Source: Linnemannia hyalina
Taxonomy: Eukaryota > Mortierellomycota > Mortierellomycetes > Mortierellales > Mortierellaceae
Length of the DNA stretch: 64,000 nt
Reading direction: 5' to 3'
Assembly (NCBI GenBank): GCA_019671135.1
Contig: JAHRHY010000005.1
Location: forward strand, 992,001 to 1,056,000
The position numbers and the translations under genes are program-made. Within the stretch, counting starts at the first letter, position 1, and every line of letters begins with the position of its first letter. The notes under the pieces were generated by a model. It ran no database searches and was not told the origin of the DNA. It worked only from the letters and a program-made list of their open reading frames with translations. Positions 61,192 to 64,000 of this stretch are shown in pieces.

Positions 61192-63179
61192 ATGCCATCC
61201 ACCCCGGCATCCGCACGCTCCTCCTCCTCCTTCCCTCCTCGTCCTCCCCGAAAGCAACATCTTTTCTCTGCTCAAGACAACGGATTCGTCAGGACGAGCT
61301 CATTTAATCTTCAAAACGACCACTCTCGGCCTACATCACCAACAACTTCCTCAACTCGAAAACAGCATAGCAGATCTCCTCCTCCACAGCTTCGCCCTCG
61401 GTCTCCTCGGACGTCTCTTCGATCTCCACCGCCCACTGCTACTTCTTCGTTCATCCTTCCTGGAAAGAGAGGCAAGGTCACTCGTCTGGTCCTTGTCGCT
61501 GTTATCCTTTTTCCACCTGTCGCCTTCTTCCTCTTCGCCATGCTTCCATTACTCCTTGTCATCAGCGGTAGGACAACTGTTTTTTTTTGTTATCTGGTTG
61601 GTCCCTACCTCTTGTGCCAGTGCCATGGCCCGAGCAATTGAATTGAACCGGCACTAATCCATCTCTTTTTTTTGTTGCTGGTTTTAGTTGTATTCACGTA
61701 CTCGATTGCATGGCTGTTGTATTGGTCGAGAGCTGGGCCTTTCAGTTTCTCTAAGCTGCCATTGGACCCTCGGAGGGTGTGGAAACTGAACAAGGTCGTC
61801 TTCTCGGTCATTGTCGGTGATCTCGACTTGATCCCCGTCGGCCTGGCCCTTGTTAGATACCGTTACTTTACCATGCGTGGATCCAATGACTTTATGTAAG
61901 TATTTTCACCATATTAGATCTTCAAGGATATGCTCAATTAATTACCAATCGATATTCTTTGCAATTAACATATGTGTATGGATGTTGTTGATAGTACGGA
62001 TGTGCATTATAACCCAAGGAGACCCAACAACAAGATGGATATCTATATCCCAGAGGGAGCTGTTCGCTCGTCTGACGTCAAGGCATATCAGGGAGACATG
62101 GACTCGGATGACAATGCGGCATTGAAGCCAGTCGTTGTTTTCATCTATGGAGGCGCATGGTCGGCAGGATCCAGATGGACATACACTCTGATCGGAGCTC
62201 GTCTAAGATCCATGGGCTATGTGGTCTTCTTGCCCGACTACTCGATCCACCCCCAAGGACATATTAGAGAGATGGAGCAGGATGTCAAGATGGCCATTCA
62301 ATGGACTCATAACAACTGCAGGAGCTATGGAGGTGACCCCCAGCAGCTTTATCTCATGGGCCACTCGGCTGGTGCTCAACTCTGTGCGCTCACGGTTCTC
62401 AATGATAGCATCCGTCGGATCCCAACCTCATTGTTGGGCTCTTCCCCCGCCGCCATTACCACATCGCCAATTTTGACATCCATTTTGACAGAGAGGAAGG
62501 ACGATCGACATAGCGGAGTGTTGCCAAGGATCCGAGGAATGATTCTCTGCTCGGGCGTGTACGATATCGGCGAGCACTACAAGCACGAGTCAATGCGAGG
62601 CGTTGAAGAGATCTCGGCCATGGCTAGAGTCATGGGCAGCAGTGAGCTCACCTTCCGTCAACACTCGCCCACAATCATCCTCCAGGAATTGCTCCAGGTT
62701 TCCACAGGAATCGATCCCAAATACCCGACCGAATCACAGACTCGCCACCAACATCTCCTTCGTCATTTGAAGTCGCTCATGCCGATCGAGACGATTGTGA
62801 TCCATGGCGACAAGGATCTGACGGTCCCTTGGAAATCTTCGTCTGAATTCTACATGGAACTCAAGACACTTCAGTTGGGTGCTGGCGCTAGATTGAGGAT
62901 GATGACCGGCATGGGCCACGCTGAACCTGTTGTTGGTAAGGAAAACGTTGACGACAATTGCGATTGATAAGCAGTCAAATGTGAAATCGTGAAGGAGGCA
63001 ATTCCATGTTTCGAGTGGTTTCTAACTCTTCCCCCCCCCTTTTCTTCATTTCGTTCTACTTCTATGAAACACGTTCGTCTTGATTAGCCCTGATGCCCAG
63101 CTTCCTCAACAATCCCTTTAAGAAGCCATTGTTGTCCGAAATCTCCCAATTCATTGATGGCAACCGGACATTACAATAG
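61192..63179 (+). CDS. Membrane alpha/beta hydrolase resembling prenylcysteine carboxyl methylesterase (ICME-like), 4 exons, 538 aa
   Basis: Exons 61192-61567, 61688-61895, 61995-62935 and 63088-63179 join in phase to 538 aa. The Ser/Pro-rich N-terminus (1-95) is followed by hydrophobic segments at about 98-135 and 158-172. The hydrolase domain starts near 200. It has the oxyanion block VVVFIYGGAWSAG, nucleophile elbow GHSAG (Ser319), Asp469 in HGDKDLTVP and His503 in GMGHAEP, so the catalytic triad is complete. The order and sequence (PDYSIHPQGHI, NNCRSYGGDPQQLYLMGHSAGA) are closest to isoprenylcysteine methylesterases of plants, which remove the methyl ester from prenylated proteins. In fungi the substrate is unproven; a general lipase or arylformamidase-like esterase is the alternative. 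Confidence 0.88.
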
Positions 63180-64000
63180 TTCTCAAGCCAGCGCAAAAAC
63201 ACCTAGATCCTTCATAAATACTTGTTAACTTGTAGCACCATAAACGGCCCCAAAAACCGCGGTAAGAGTGGCTGAACGAAGGAAGACCAAAAAGTGGCCT
63301 TCTCTCTCTTCAAGATCGCATTTTTTCCCACTCTGTCACAGAATCACTTGACAACATGTTTGCTTGGCGCCCTGTCTCCTTCACTCCAACCAAAGCGCAA
63401 ACAAACATAGCAGCAAGCAAGCGGCGAGCTTAGTCAGTCGTCGCTTTGGCACTGCGACTTTACTTTCTGTTGTCATTTGCCCCCGATATGGAGATCATTC
63501 TCCCGTCGGAAAAAAAAAAGGGTTATTTTTGGATATTTTTTTTTGGAAAGCATGGATGGGTCCTTTAAAAAAAATATATCCTGCATACCAATCCCACGCC
63601 CCAAAAGTTATTCTGGTCCTCCTTCTTTCCTCCTCTATTTTTCAACACCGTCCTCATGGTCTTGGTCTGTCCTTTTGGCTGTGGAAGTACGTACTGTATT
63701 ATTTCCATGAAAGAGAAGAGGGGGGTAAAGGGGAAAATAGAAGGAAAGGAAAGGAAAGAGAATCGCGTTTTTTTTGGGGGTTTGGGTATTATTTGTTTCT
63801 TCTGTTTTGGTTTCCAATGTGTCCAGTCCACGGGTGAATAGGAGGCAAACGCAGGGGGGCCCAAACATACAATGCGGTGTCGAAGGTGTTCATCGTGGAT
63901 GGCATGAGAAGAAGAGACAAGGAAAAACAGGGCGGAGAAAGAGGACACATCCATCCGCAACGCCTTTTTGCACTGTTGTTTACCATTAAAGAGGGGGGGA
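63180..64000. other. Downstream region, no gene recognised
   Basis: About 820 bp after the methylesterase-like gene. A/T-rich with homopolymer runs (63509, 63767); overlapping frames at 63364-63989 on both strands lack codon bias and homology. Confidence 0.5.

Overview
The window looks like nuclear DNA of a filamentous early-diverging fungus, most likely a Mucoromycota/Mortierellaceae-type genome (inference). Every protein gene except one is split by GT-AG introns, mostly 60-450 bp with a few of 0.5-1 kb. Coding exons are C-ending and GC-rich. Spacers are AT-rich and full of pyrimidine tracts and microsatellites. The gene content is eukaryotic and fungal: a GPI-anchored chitin deacetylase, a KRE9-like wall protein, HAL2, CAP/Srv2, a LYC1-like acetyltransferase and a MetR/Cys-3-type bZIP. 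I joined exons by hand so that splice phases close and homologous reading frames continue. No transcript or database search backs these models.

Layout: 1-1095 upstream region; 1096-3700 (+) long-chain acyl-CoA synthetase; 4228-7053 (-) GlcNAc-6-phosphate deacetylase; 7054-9628 spacer; 9629-12930 (-) SAM methyltransferase with a long disordered N-terminus and a predicted myristoylation signal; 12931-18912 a 6-kb gene-poor stretch; 18913-20283 (+) polysaccharide/chitin deacetylase; 20900-22662 (-) a decayed 3-ketoacyl-CoA thiolase split by a 450-bp inverted-repeat element (22089-22538); 22663-22735 (-) tRNA-Ile(AAU); 23485-25899 (+) adenylyl cyclase-associated protein; 26401-27432 (+) KRE9-like GPI protein; 27983-30199 (-) C2H2 zinc-finger factor; 30200-33587 gene-poor stretch; 33588-35518 (+) Rab11/Ypt3 GTPase; 35994-37439 (-) LYC1-like GNAT; 38081-39736 (-) O-fucosyltransferase family protein; 41207-41859 (+) small unknown protein; 42279-44381 (-) HAL2 bisphosphate nucleotidase; 45043-49093 (-) DDX42-type RNA helicase; 49435-52828 (+) JmjC protein with a CDCA7-type zinc finger; 54538-56179 (+) bZIP factor; 56916-59660 (+) cytosolic Phe-tRNA synthetase beta subunit; 61192-63179 (+) prenylcysteine methylesterase-like alpha/beta hydrolase; 63180-64000 nothing recognised.

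The genes do not form an obvious cluster. Loose themes are chitin and cell wall (GlcNAc-6-P deacetylase, chitin deacetylase, KRE9-like protein), membrane traffic and prenylation (Rab11, methylesterase-like hydrolase), and sulfur metabolism (HAL2 and a MetR-like bZIP). The most unusual stretch is 20.9-22.74 kb: a thiolase pseudogene with an inverted-repeat transposon inside what was its intron, next to an intact tRNA gene. No CRISPR array, rRNA gene, virus or toxin gene was seen.
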